The notes: a model not told the origin generated them from the letters alone. DNA of 19,477 nucleotides from Candidatus Cloacimonadota bacterium (GCA_023421135.1 JAEZUG010000015.1:1-19477); one strand, 5' to 3'; positions 7,344 through 14,544 are shown, counted from the first letter of the stretch. Numbers and translations: made by a program.

Positions 7344-8237
7344 TTATTCTCCGCTTTCCTTCTTGGGTTGAGGTTTGCGGCGAGGTCTTTTCTTGTATGC
7401 AGGAGCTTTGGCATCCGCTTCAGTTGCCGGCTTCAGAGGAGCTTTGGGCTCATTCTTGGCAGGAGCTTCAGCTTTCACAACCGGAGCCTTGGCAATCCTG
7501 GGAGGTCTTTGGTTTCTGGGTCTTGCCGGAGCTTTTTCGGGTGCCTCAGGAGCCGGAGCTTCATCTGTGGGAACAGCCTGATTGTTGTTGGCATGCTTGA
7601 GTGCATCTTTTTCGGAAAGCTTGGCGTGGAAGACCACTACCCGCTTCTTTTCGCCTTCTCCCACGGTGAGGGTTTTGAGCCCTTTGTTGCTCTCGATATA
7701 GCGGTGAATCACCCTGCGATCGGCAGGATTCATCAGCGGTAAAGTGACCGCTTTACCATTCTTTTCCACGGTGCGGATCTGCGGCATGTATTGACGCAGG
7801 AACTGCTGTTCGCGGCGTTCCCTGTAACCATCCAGATCCACAAAGACGCGGTCCAGACTGCGGTCTGCCTCAAAAGAGCGATTGGCAAGAAACTGGATAG
7901 TCTCCAGCATGTTGCCGTTCTTCCCGATCAAAAAGCCGGGATCACTGCAACCCACCACGTCCACATAGACGGATTTTCCTTCTTTACGGGCTTTAATCTT
8001 GGAAAAGCCCACTCCCATCTCGGAAAGCAGCTTCTCCACAAAGAGACGGATTCTTTCATGCAGTTCTTCCTGATGAAAGCGCAATTTGGCCTGACGTTTA
8101 CCAATAAAGCCCAGGAAACCGGAGCTGGGACGCGTCACGATGTCATAACGCAGCTCCCACTCCCTAACTTTAAATTCTTTGCAATAATCACGGATCACTG
8201 CTTCCACGGAAGCTCCGCTTCGTTCTATAGTCGCCAT
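7344..8237 (-). CDS. jag: Jag / KhpB RNA-binding protein (SpoIIIJ-associated)
   Basis: A 297-aa protein with the three-part Jag layout. The Jag-N domain (residues 1-52) contains PSSGFLGFIGKRQAKLRF. A KH domain (about 88-135) has the GxxG loop in GFLIGKNGNM. An R3H domain (about 150-205) has the R-x3-H motif in PADRRVIHRYI (R174, H178). Residues 210-297 form a low-complexity tail rich in lysine, proline and alanine, longer than in most homologues and probably disordered. Family members bind RNA and act with YidC or cell-division and envelope functions; yidC lies 31 nt upstream. The ATG at 8235-8237 follows AAAGGA. Confidence 0.95.
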   Translation of the reverse strand: MATIERSGASVEAVIRDYCKEFKVREWELRYDIVTRPSSGFLGFIGKRQAKLRFHQEELHERIRLFVEKLLSEMGVGFSKIKARKEGKSVYVDVVGCSDPGFLIGKNGNMLETIQFLANRSFEADRSLDRVFVDLDGYRERREQQFLRQYMPQIRTVEKNGKAVTLPLMNPADRRVIHRYIESNKGLKTLTVGEGEKKRVVVFHAKLSEKDALKHANNNQAVPTDEAPAPEAPEKAPARPRNQRPPRIAKAPVVKAEAPAKNEPKAPLKPATEADAKAPAYKKRPRRKPQPKKESGE

Positions 8238-8268
8238 TAAAAAGTCCTTTGTTCGATAAAGAGTTAAG

Positions 8269-9921
8269 TTACTGAGTCACTTCCTGAGTACGGAAGTGTT
8301 TTTGCAGATAATACTGCTGCACAATGGAGAGGACGTTGAATACCGTCCAGTAGAGCACCAATCCCGCCGGCATACTGCGGAAGATGAAGAACATCATGAC
8401 CGGCATCATCCAGGTCATCATCTTCTGGCTGGATTGCATGGCTTTTTGTTTCTCATCCATATTGGCTTCATCCTGCACCGGAGGTCTCATCATGCGGCTT
8501 TGCAGGATCATAAACACACCCATCAGGATAGGAAGCACCATAAATTTATCCGGCTCGGAAAGATCCTTGAGCCAGAAGATAAAGCCGGCATTACGCATAT
8601 CGAGCGAGTAGCGCAGCACATTGTACAGCGAGATAAAGATCGGCATCTGTATCAAAAGAGGCAGACAGCCGGAGAAGGGAGAAGCGCCATTCTCTTTGTA
8701 CAGCTTGGAAAGCTCCATTTGCATCATCTTGGGATCGTTCTTGTATTGTGCTTGAATCGCCTGCACCTGCGGCTGAATTCTTTGCATCTTGATGCTGGCA
8801 TCCATTTGCTTGTGCGTGAAGGGATGCAGGAGTATCTTCATGAGAATGGAGAAGATGATGATGACCACACCATAATTGGGGATCAGCTTGTGCAGGAACT
8901 TCAAGAGCCAGGCAAAGATACCTGCCAGCCAACGCAGCCAGGCAGCTCCCCGCTCGGCAACGTTTTCCAGGGATTTGCCATAGGCTTTCAGGATGTCATA
9001 ATCCGCAGGACCGGCATAGATCAGAAAGCTCTGCTGCCAATCGTTACGTGCCTGCCTTTGCTTGGAGATCAGCTTGAATGCCGGAGAGGCGTTTTCCTTG
9101 GAGATAAAAGCACTGAAATCATTGGTGATCACAGGCTCGTTTTCCAGCACAGCAATGGTGAAATATTTGGACCTGATCGCTGCCCAATCAAAGCCACTGA
9201 TCTGGCTGGTGGGCGGCTTCTTCTTCAGGGAATTGACAGATATCTTTTGAAGCTGAGCATTGTAGATCAGGAACTTATAGTCCTGAGCCTTGCTGCGCAG
9301 ATACTCTTCGCTATCAGCAATGCCACTGGAAAAATCGTGCTCCAGGCCAATGATGCCGGGAACTTCCTGCAGCTTGAGATCCAGCTTGATGCCATAGCTT
9401 TGATCCAGGCTGTAGGTCTTGGCGACCGTGGGGCTATCCGGAGCTCCCAAATAGAAGGTGACGGAGGCCGAATCCGCTGCAACGGAATAGGCAAACACTT
9501 TCGTATCCAGAGACTGAGTGGCTCCGGCTGAGAGGATGGTGGTGCCAGCAATCCGGCTATCGGCATTAATCAGGCGAACCTGCTCCTCATCGTTGATCTT
9601 GTAGTTGTTTAGCTCCACCTGAGTGATCACCGCACCCCGGGTGGAAAAACTGACCTGCATCAGGTCGTTGTGTAAGCTGAAAGTCTCTTCGCTTGCACTG
9701 GGACTTGCCAAACTGTCCAGAGGTGTTACTGTGGCTACTTGCCCGGGCTGGGAAACCTCAGAACTGTCTGTGGGAAGCTCGGCGGGAAGCTCTGCCGCTG
9801 CCTGACGGCTTTGCTCCTGGGCTTGAGCTTTGCGTCTGGCCTGGGGACGCCAGACAAACTGGTCGAAGACCAGAAAGAGGGCTAGCATTGCTAATAGGGC
9901 ATAAAGTGTTCTCTTATCCAC
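8269..9921 (-). CDS. yidC: Membrane protein insertase YidC
   Basis: A 550-aa Gram-negative-type YidC. It has an N-terminal TM (about residues 5-23), a low-complexity linker, a periplasmic beta-sandwich domain (about 80-310) and the conserved five-helix core with GCLPLLIQMPIFISLY (418-433) and a C-terminal QQYYLQKHF. It inserts and folds inner-membrane proteins alone or with SecYEG. The groove arginine of E. coli YidC is a lysine here (K362 in FSILMKILLHPF), which keeps the positive charge and is seen in other lineages. The start is GTG at 9919-9921, preceded closely by GGAGG. It lies 9 nt downstream of yidD. Confidence 0.97.
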   Translation of the reverse strand: MDKRTLYALLAMLALFLVFDQFVWRPQARRKAQAQEQSRQAAAELPAELPTDSSEVSQPGQVATVTPLDSLASPSASEETFSLHNDLMQVSFSTRGAVITQVELNNYKINDEEQVRLINADSRIAGTTILSAGATQSLDTKVFAYSVAADSASVTFYLGAPDSPTVAKTYSLDQSYGIKLDLKLQEVPGIIGLEHDFSSGIADSEEYLRSKAQDYKFLIYNAQLQKISVNSLKKKPPTSQISGFDWAAIRSKYFTIAVLENEPVITNDFSAFISKENASPAFKLISKQRQARNDWQQSFLIYAGPADYDILKAYGKSLENVAERGAAWLRWLAGIFAWLLKFLHKLIPNYGVVIIIFSILMKILLHPFTHKQMDASIKMQRIQPQVQAIQAQYKNDPKMMQMELSKLYKENGASPFSGCLPLLIQMPIFISLYNVLRYSLDMRNAGFIFWLKDLSEPDKFMVLPILMGVFMILQSRMMRPPVQDEANMDEKQKAMQSSQKMMTWMMPVMMFFIFRSMPAGLVLYWTVFNVLSIVQQYYLQKHFRTQEVTQ

Positions 9922-9930
9922 TTTTCCTCC

Positions 9931-10206
9931 TTAGAGAAGTGGGTCGTAACCACCCTTACAAAAGGGGTTACAGCGCAATATTCGGGTAAAACTGAGCCAG
10001 AAAGCCCGACCAAACGGGTACTTACGAAAAGCCTGCGCAGCATAATTGCTGCAGCTGGGCTGGAAGCGGCAACTGGCCGGAAGGGCTGGCGAGATCGCCA
10101 TTTGGTAGAAACCAATAAGTCCGAGAAAGATCCGGTTTAAGACTTTCGGGCTCCCAGGGGAGGCAACTTGTTCAAATAACTGATGATCTGCCCGAGCTCG
10201 GCACAT
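9931..10206 (-). CDS. yidD: Membrane protein insertion efficiency factor YidD
   Basis: A 91-aa YidD with the hallmark cysteine motifs CRFQPSCSNYA (46-56) and RCNPFCKGGYDP (78-89) and an amphipathic N-terminal helix (KVLNRIFLGLIGFYQ). It assists YidC-dependent insertion at the inner face of the membrane. The first about 20 residues overlap the 3' end of rnpA by 70 nt and do not look like YidD. The ATG at 10204-10206 is nevertheless the only standard start before the family core, and AGGA lies 6 nt upstream. Rare-codon initiation near residue 21 cannot be excluded. Confidence 0.9.
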   Translation of the reverse strand: MCRARADHQLFEQVASPGSPKVLNRIFLGLIGFYQMAISPALPASCRFQPSCSNYAAQAFRKYPFGRAFWLSFTRILRCNPFCKGGYDPLL

Positions 10207-10478
10207 AGTTCCTGCCAGTCTAAAGACCCCACGCCGATTCTGGCCACCAGATTGACCTTACAGATAGGTAAGTCCTTCTGCTGGCGGAACCAAGCTTTGA
10301 TTCTGCGTCTAACGAGATTGCGGGTGACCGCCTTGCCGATTTTTTTCCTGAGTGTGATTCCAAGCTGGAAATCTGTCTCACTGGGTAATACCGGAACGTA
10401 GAAATGCGCCGTCCGTACTGAGAATTGAGCTTCTGAAAAGCGTTGATATTCTGAATGACGCTTGATCCAGCTCAGCAT
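10137..10478 (-). CDS. rnpA: Ribonuclease P protein component
   Basis: A 113-aa basic protein of normal RnpA length. The RNA-binding signature KIGKAVTRNLVRRRIKAWF is at about residues 47-65, and the N-terminal FSEAQFSVRTAHFYV matches the family's first strand region. It is the protein cofactor of RNase P, which trims tRNA 5' ends. The ATG at 10476-10478 is 3 nt after the rpmH stop, with no strong ribosome binding site, so coupling to rpmH translation is likely. Its end overlaps the yidD start by 70 nt. The RNase P RNA gene is not in this window. Confidence 0.95.
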   Translation of the reverse strand: MLSWIKRHSEYQRFSEAQFSVRTAHFYVPVLPSETDFQLGITLRKKIGKAVTRNLVRRRIKAWFRQQKDLPICKVNLVARIGVGSLDWQELCAELGQIISYLNKLPPLGARKS

Positions 10479-10481
10479 TGC

Positions 10482-10616
10482 TCATACACTGACTACTTTT
10501 CTTCCTTTGGCACGACGACGGGCCAGAACCTTTCTGCCATTGGCAGTGGCCATTCTGCTGCGGAAACCGTGGGTGTTCTTACGGCTACGGTTTGAGGGTT
10601 GATAAGTACGTTTCAT
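10482..10616 (-). CDS. rpmH: 50S ribosomal protein L34
   Basis: A 44-aa very basic protein beginning MKRTYQPSNRSRKNTHGFR, the standard L34 start, and ending in an arginine/lysine-rich tail (RRRAKGRK). L34 is a small protein of the large ribosomal subunit. The ATG at 10614-10616 is preceded by AAGGAG at about 7 nt. It is the first gene of the rpmH-rnpA-yidD-yidC-jag cluster; dnaA and an origin, which often flank rpmH, are not here. A TTGACA box lies about 65 nt upstream (minus strand, 10681-10686). Confidence 0.97.
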   Translation of the reverse strand: MKRTYQPSNRSRKNTHGFRSRMATANGRKVLARRRAKGRKVVSV

Positions 10617-10697
10617 TATATAACTCCTTGAAATACTCGTATTTTTCTTTAGAATGCCAGACTTTTTGATCTGCCATCGCTGTCAAGGTCTTTGTGG

Positions 10698-10751
10698 AGT
10701 GACTAGTAACCAGTGACCAGTAACAGGAGTTGCGCTGCTTCGCTGGCTGGG
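10698..10751 (+). repeat. Heptamer module, copy B
   Basis: A diverged copy of the module: AGTGACTAGTAACCAGTGAC followed by CAGTAACAG and then GAGTTGCGCTGCTTCGCTGG. The GCGCTGC(T)TCGCTGGCTGGG tail matches the reverse complement of copy C closely and copy A in part. Confidence 0.55.
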
Positions 10752-10783
10752 ATACTACCTTTAGAACTCTGACTCCCTAATCC

Positions 10784-10860
10784 GACACCCATGAGACACC
10801 CATGAGACACCCATGTGACACCCATGTAAAATCATGCGTGTCTCATGAGTATGAGATGGG
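10784..10860. repeat. Tandem 11-nt-unit hairpin array, copy 2
   Basis: Four left-arm units GACACCCATG(A/T) at 10784-10827, a 6-nt loop (AAAATC) and right-arm units ATGCGTGTCTC and ATGAGTATGAG, then ATGGG, at 10834-10860. Orientation, unit number and loop length match copies 1 and 3. It lies in the middle of an intergenic region, not at a gene end. Confidence 0.8.
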
Positions 10861-10962
10861 TTTGGTTTGGGTGAGCAGTTAGTGACGATCAGATTCTCTT
10901 GGTCGAACAATGGACTGAAGGGTCAGACCTGTTTGTCTGGCCGATAATATGGTTTGCACTCA

Positions 10963-10998
10963 GTCCATTTCGTCAATGAGGTCTATATCGTCCATACT
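10963..10998 (-). repeat. Degenerate 9-nt tandem repeat
   Basis: On the minus strand the units read AGTATGGAC, GATATAGAC, CTCATTGAC and GAAATGGAC, a 9-nt period with conserved AT(G/A/T)GAC. It matches the shorter run at 3188-3214 on the opposite strand and sits next to the same companion module in both places. Confidence 0.45.
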
Positions 10999-11140
10999 CT
11001 TGATATGTGAGTAGATCGCGCCGCTTCATGGCTTTACACCTGATGGGCTCCAGGTCGAAGGACTGCTGCCCATCGCTATCAGATGAGCGTCCCTTCAGGG
11101 CTGGCTTGTCCCGCTTGATTCGGAACTCAATAAGTATAAA

Positions 11141-11187
11141 TAATCCGTATTAATCTGCTACATCCGTGTAATCCGTGTTTAAATCCG
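11141..11187 (-). repeat. ATCCGTG-type intergenic module
   Basis: The plus strand holds three spaced copies of ATCCGT(G/A) with an ATCTGCTACATCCGTGTAAT core. Its reverse complement (AAACACGGATTAC, then AGCAGATTAATACGG) aligns with 3141-3175 (AAACGGATTAC, then AGCAGATTTACCCGG). Similar phrases are common in intergenic DNA of several phyla. Confidence 0.5.
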
Positions 11188-11195
11188 GTAGCTAG

Positions 11196-11241
11196 CCCAG
11201 CGAGCGACAGCAGCGCAGCTCTGTTCACTGATCACTGTTCA
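11196..11241 (-). repeat. Heptamer module, copy C, overlapping the rnc stop codon
   Basis: On the minus strand it begins TGAACAGTGATCAGTGAACA and continues into GAGCTGCGCTGCTGTCGCTC. Its first three bases are the rnc stop codon (11239-11241). The 7-nt period puts TGA at positions 1, 8 and 15, one in each frame. Confidence 0.65.
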
Positions 11242-12006
11242 GATTCCCAGCTTCTGGCAGGCCATGTGAGCCGCATCCTGATGGGCGTTCTTTTTGGAAT
11301 TACCTTTGCCCACTCCGAGGATCTGGCCGTTGCTTCGCACTTCCACCACGAAGGTTTTGTGGTGTTCCGGGCCTTCTTCGCCCACGGTCACATAGTTCGG
11401 CGGGCTTTGATTGCGGGATTGCATATATTCCTGCAGGATGCTTTTGTAGTTCACCAGTTCGTTGCGGGTAACCGTGGTTTCGTAATCCACCAGAATGTTA
11501 TTTTTTATGAATCTGGTAGCTGCAGCAATGCCGCTATCCAGGTAGATGGAGCAGATCATGGCTTCCATGGTATCGGAGAGGATGGAGGGCTTGCCGGCAC
11601 CGCCGGAGCTCATTTCTTCCGGACTGAGCAGGATGTACTTGCCCAGCTCGATGGCATTGGCTTTGAGGGTGAGATAGGTCTCGGAGACTATCTTGGACTT
11701 CAGCTTGGAGAGCTTGCCTTCCTGTTCGTCCGGATGTTTGGAAAAGAGCTCTTTGCTCACGATGAAACCCAGGATGGAATCCCCCAAAAATTCCATGCGC
11801 TCAAAGGGTGAAGGGCTCTTATGATCGTTGAATTTGCGACGCAGATAGGATTTATGAGTGAGCGCAGCCTTCAACAAAGTGGGATCATGAAAGGTATAGT
11901 CGATCCGCTTTTGGAGCTGTGCCAGGCTCTTTTCCCACTTGGGATACTGCTCGGAGATCTTCTTGCCGTTGATGTACTCAACAATTTTGGCTATGATAGG
12001 ATTCAA
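11239..12006 (-). CDS. rnc: Ribonuclease III
   Basis: A 255-aa protein of normal length. The endonuclease domain has the signature ERMEFLGDSILGF with E72 and D76, and D145 and E148 in SDTMEAM, the four metal-binding acidic residues. A C-terminal dsRNA-binding domain (about 186-254) contains NYKSILQEYMQ and KKNAHQDAAHMACQKL. It cuts double-stranded RNA in rRNA maturation and mRNA turnover. The start is TTG at 12004-12006 with GAGG 5 nt upstream; no ATG or GTG fits better. It follows fabF by 66 nt and is the last gene of the fab operon. Its stop codon coincides with the first bases of an intergenic repeat. Confidence 0.96.
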   Translation of the reverse strand: MNPIIAKIVEYINGKKISEQYPKWEKSLAQLQKRIDYTFHDPTLLKAALTHKSYLRRKFNDHKSPSPFERMEFLGDSILGFIVSKELFSKHPDEQEGKLSKLKSKIVSETYLTLKANAIELGKYILLSPEEMSSGGAGKPSILSDTMEAMICSIYLDSGIAAATRFIKNNILVDYETTVTRNELVNYKSILQEYMQSRNQSPPNYVTVGEEGPEHHKTFVVEVRSNGQILGVGKGNSKKNAHQDAAHMACQKLGI

Positions 12007-12027
12007 AATTCCTCTATTAAAGCCCTA

Positions 12028-12051
12028 CAGCCCGGGCTGTATTCCGGGCTG
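12028..12051 (-). promoter_or_regulatory. GC-rich hairpin just upstream of the rnc start
   Basis: The arms CAGCCCGG (12028-12035) and CCGGGCTG (12044-12051) pair perfectly over 8 bp with an 8-nt loop. CAGCCCGGGCTG at 12028-12039 is itself a perfect palindrome, so a second fold competes. It lies about 20 nt before the rnc TTG, close to the ribosome binding site. It could act as an RNase III target for autoregulation, as known in some bacteria, or as an attenuator. Confidence 0.4.
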
Positions 12052-12072
12052 AATGGGCATCTGTAAATGTGT

Positions 12073-13317
12073 TTATGCCTGATATTTTTTAAAGACCACA
12101 GCGGAGTTGTGACCCCCAAAACCCAGGGAGTTGGACAAGGCTGTGCGGATATCCAGCTTGCAGGAAGAACCTGTGTTGTAATCCAGATCGCAATCAGGAT
12201 CGGGATTTACCAGGTTAATCGTGGGATGAACAACGCCTTCATCCAGGGATTTGGCGCAGACAATGGCTTCGATTCCCGCTGCAGCACCGAGCATGTGTCC
12301 CACCATGGATTTGGTGGAGTTGACCTTCAATTTGTAAGCGTGCTCACCAAAGACCTTCTTGATGGAAGCGGTCTCACCTTTATCATTCAAAGGTGTGGAA
12401 GTGCCGTGGGCATTGACGTAGTCGATATCCTCGGGCTTGAGCCCGGCATCGTTGATCGCCATCTGGATAGCTCTGGCGCTGCCTTCTCCATCTTCTGTGG
12501 GAGCTGTGATGTGATAGGCATCGTCTGTGGCACCGTAACCGGCTATTTCGGCATAGATTCTGGCGCCACGGGCTTTGGCATGTTCCAGCTCTTCGAGGAT
12601 GATGAAGGCGGCACCTTCTGCCATCACGAAGCCATCGCGCTCCTTATCGAAGGGGCGGGAGGAGGTGGTGGGATCGTCGTTACGGGTGCTGAGGGCACGC
12701 ATAGCGGAGAATCCACCCACGGCCAGAGGCGTCACGGCTGCTTCGGCTCCACCGGATACGATGATATCGGCATCACCGTATTGAATGGTGCGGAAGGCTG
12801 TGCCGATGGCATGGTTGGCACTGGCACAAGCGCTGGTGATATTGAAGTTTATCCCCTTGAAGCCCTGCTCGATGGCAATGTGAGCAGCGGAGATATTGGC
12901 GATCATCTTGGGGATGAAAAACGGTGATATGCGGCGAGGACCCTGAGTGTGGCACTTGATGGTCTCCTCTTCAAAGGTGAGGATTCCGCCGATGCCTACT
13001 CCGGTGATCACACCGACTCTGTCAGGATTGTAGCTTCCAGGCTCCAGGGCAGCATCTTGCACTGCTTCACGGGCAGCAACCAGAGCAAACTGGGTGTATA
13101 AATCCAATTTCTTGATCTCTTTATGATCAAAGTGATCAGCAGGGTTAAAATCCTTAACTTCTGCCGCAATATGTGTGGGTAAAGTGGAGGCATCGAAGCG
13201 GCTGATCAATCCGATCCCGCTTTTACCGGAAAGCAGAGCTGCCCAGGTGTCCTGAACATTGTTTCCGACTGGTGTAATGGCTCCCAAACCTGTGATTACG
13301 ACTCTCTTCTTTGTCAT
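12073..13317 (-). CDS. fabF: Beta-ketoacyl-ACP synthase II
   Basis: A 414-aa condensing enzyme that extends acyl-ACP with malonyl-ACP in type II fatty-acid synthesis. The Cys-His-His triad is visible: C164 in TSACASANH, H304 in VNAHGTSTP and H341 in MVGHMLGAAAG, with K336 in STKS. Glycine-rich GLGAITPVGN opens the protein and LSNSLGFGGHN lies near the end. The frame includes a TTG one codon upstream at 13318-13320; the ATG at 13315-13317 is preferred because GAGG is 5-6 nt upstream. It is 164 nt from acpP, the largest gap in the operon, and that gap holds a terminator-like hairpin. Confidence 0.97.
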   Translation of the reverse strand: MTKKRVVITGLGAITPVGNNVQDTWAALLSGKSGIGLISRFDASTLPTHIAAEVKDFNPADHFDHKEIKKLDLYTQFALVAAREAVQDAALEPGSYNPDRVGVITGVGIGGILTFEEETIKCHTQGPRRISPFFIPKMIANISAAHIAIEQGFKGINFNITSACASANHAIGTAFRTIQYGDADIIVSGGAEAAVTPLAVGGFSAMRALSTRNDDPTTSSRPFDKERDGFVMAEGAAFIILEELEHAKARGARIYAEIAGYGATDDAYHITAPTEDGEGSARAIQMAINDAGLKPEDIDYVNAHGTSTPLNDKGETASIKKVFGEHAYKLKVNSTKSMVGHMLGAAAGIEAIVCAKSLDEGVVHPTINLVNPDPDCDLDYNTGSSCKLDIRTALSNSLGFGGHNSAVVFKKYQA

Positions 13318-13348
13318 CAAAACCTCTTTTTATTGGCTTAGTGGCTCA

Positions 13349-13409
13349 TAAGTTAATAGGTTAATAAACTTAAGCCCCGTGGGTATAAACCTGTTAACCT
13401 GTTAACTTA
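13349..13409 (-). promoter_or_regulatory. Long inverted repeat in the acpP-fabF gap
   Basis: The arms TAAGTTAATAGGTTAA (13349-13364) and TTAACCTGTTAACTTA (13394-13409) are complementary with one mismatch and a 29-nt loop. The right arm also holds a tandem CCTGTTAA. It lies between the acpP terminator-like hairpin and the fabF ribosome binding site. It could be an operator or an mRNA structure; the function is unknown. Confidence 0.4.
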
Positions 13410-13421
13410 GGGTAGGTTATC

Positions 13422-13467
13422 AAAAATGAACCAATCCTGATACCTGAATAGCTATCAGGATTGATTC
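13422..13467 (-). terminator. Intrinsic terminator or attenuator after acpP
   Basis: The arms GAACCAATCCTGATA (13428-13442) and TATCAGGATTGATTC (13453-13467) form a 15-bp stem with one mismatch and a 10-nt loop. On the minus strand a T-run (CATTTTTG) follows directly. It begins 14 nt after the acpP stop. It would let the cell make more acpP than fabF and rnc transcript, as is common for acpP. Confidence 0.6.
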
Positions 13468-13481
13468 GGGGTGCTTAGTTC

Positions 13482-13715
13482 CTAAGCGAGTTTCTCTTTG
13501 AGATAGTCGATCGCGGCGCCGACGGTACGAAGGCGATCCTGATCTTCATCCGGGATTGAGAGATTAAACTCATCCTCAAATGCCATCACGAGCTCGACCG
13601 TGTCCAAGGAATCGGCACGAAGGTCTTCAATGAAGCTTGCTTCGGGGACGATCTGGGATTCTTCAACCCCGAGTTTGTCCATGACGATCTGTTTGACTTT
13701 GGCTTCAATATCCAT
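13482..13715 (-). CDS. acpP: Acyl carrier protein
   Basis: A 77-aa acidic protein of normal ACP length. The phosphopantetheine attachment site is S36 in DLRADSLDTVELVM. It carries growing acyl chains between Fab enzymes and donates them to PlsX. The open frame runs upstream to 13874, but the ATG at 13713-13715 is right: it follows AGGAGGAAT closely, MDIEAKVKQIV is a normal ACP start, and the upstream part is out-of-frame fabG. It is 61 nt downstream of fabG. Confidence 0.97.
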   Translation of the reverse strand: MDIEAKVKQIVMDKLGVEESQIVPEASFIEDLRADSLDTVELVMAFEDEFNLSIPDEDQDRLRTVGAAIDYLKEKLA

Positions 13716-13776
13716 TATTCCTCCTATGTTATTGAAGTGGTATTTATGGTTATTGTAACGGTTTATCCGTTGGGTT

Positions 13777-14523
13777 TTAGTGCATTGTGAGGCCACCATC
13801 GACTGCGATGGTCTGGCCGGTGATATAACTGCTGTCCTCGCTGGCGAGGAAGATACAGAGGCGGGCGACATCATCTGAACTGCCCATCTTGTTCAACGGG
13901 ATCACTTTGGCATATTCGGCACGGACATCATCCGGCAGTGTGGCAGTCATCTCGGTCTCAATGAAACCGGGAGCCACGGCATTGACGCGGACGTTGCGGC
14001 TGGCAAATTCCTTGGCACAGCTTTTGGTGAAGGCGATCAGGCCTCCCTTGGACGCTGCATAATTGGCCTGGCCGGCATTGCCCATGATGCCGATCACACT
14101 GGAGATGTTTACGATGGAGCCTTTACGCTGCTTCATCATGTGTTTAAAAGCTTTCTGAGTGCAGATGAAACTGCCCTTGAGATTGATGTCCAGCACTAAT
14201 TGCCACTCTTCTTCCTTCATGCGGAGCATGAGGTTGTCCCGGGTGACTCCGGCGTTGTTGATCAGGCAATCCAGCTTGCCATGCTCTTTTACAATAGTGG
14301 CAAAAAGAGTGTCCATGGCAGCACTGTCCGTCACGTTCCCGATGTAGCCGAAGGCTTTGTGCCCTGCTTCCCGGAGCTTATTGACTGCCGTCTCCACTGC
14401 CTCTTCTGAGAGATCAAGAATCAGCACGGTGGCGCCACTTTTGGCAAAGCGTTCGGCAATGGCATAGCCAATACCACGGGCACTGCCAGTAATTAGCACT
14501 GAATAGTCTTCAAATTTATACAT
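13777..14523 (-). CDS. fabG: 3-oxoacyl-ACP reductase
   Basis: A 248-aa short-chain dehydrogenase/reductase that uses NADPH to reduce 3-oxoacyl-ACP to 3-hydroxyacyl-ACP. Visible motifs are TGSARGIG (12-19, cofactor loop), NNAG (89-92), the catalytic S142 in NISSVIG, and Y155 and K159 in YAASKGG. The GETEMT-type region appears as APGFIETEMT, and the C-terminus TGQTIAVDGGLTMH is typical of FabG. The ATG at 14521-14523 follows AGGA by about 8 nt. The gap to fabD is 21 nt. Its place between fabD and acpP supports FabG over other SDR enzymes. Confidence 0.97.
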   Translation of the reverse strand: MYKFEDYSVLITGSARGIGYAIAERFAKSGATVLILDLSEEAVETAVNKLREAGHKAFGYIGNVTDSAAMDTLFATIVKEHGKLDCLINNAGVTRDNLMLRMKEEEWQLVLDINLKGSFICTQKAFKHMMKQRKGSIVNISSVIGIMGNAGQANYAASKGGLIAFTKSCAKEFASRNVRVNAVAPGFIETEMTATLPDDVRAEYAKVIPLNKMGSSDDVARLCIFLASEDSSYITGQTIAVDGGLTMH

Positions 14524-14544
14524 AAGTCATTCCTGAATCATTCA

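Larger units (their letters stand above)
10617..11238. other. Repeat-rich intergenic region between rpmH and rnc
   Basis: No gene is supported in these 622 bases. From the left they contain the rpmH leader with a TTGACA box, heptamer module B (10698-10751), hairpin array copy 2 (10784-10860), a degenerate 9-nt repeat (10963-10998), a minus-strand stretch free of stops but lacking a credible start (10976-11149), an ATCCGTG module (11141-11187) and heptamer module C (11196-11241), which reaches into the rnc stop codon. Modules B and C face each other as inverted repeats around about 440 bp. Confidence 0.65.

Noticed and set aside
7343..7414. N-terminal extension of the metallo-hydrolase to 7414
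   Set aside because: It lies wholly inside jag in another frame and does not resemble the family; the ATG at 7340-7342 fits better.
8296..9531. A 411-codon plus-strand open frame
   Set aside because: It is antisense to yidC and rich in histidine, a typical shadow of a coding frame.
10617..11238. Replication origin near rpmH
   Set aside because: There is no dnaA gene and no cluster of DnaA-box-like sequences; the region is made of dispersed repeats.
13318..13320. TTG start one codon upstream of the fabF ATG
   Set aside because: The ATG is better placed relative to the GAGG and gives the usual MTKKRVVITG start.
13716..13874. N-terminal extension of AcpP
   Set aside because: It is out-of-frame fabG and the intergenic gap; the ATG at 13713-13715 has a strong ribosome binding site and the normal ACP start.
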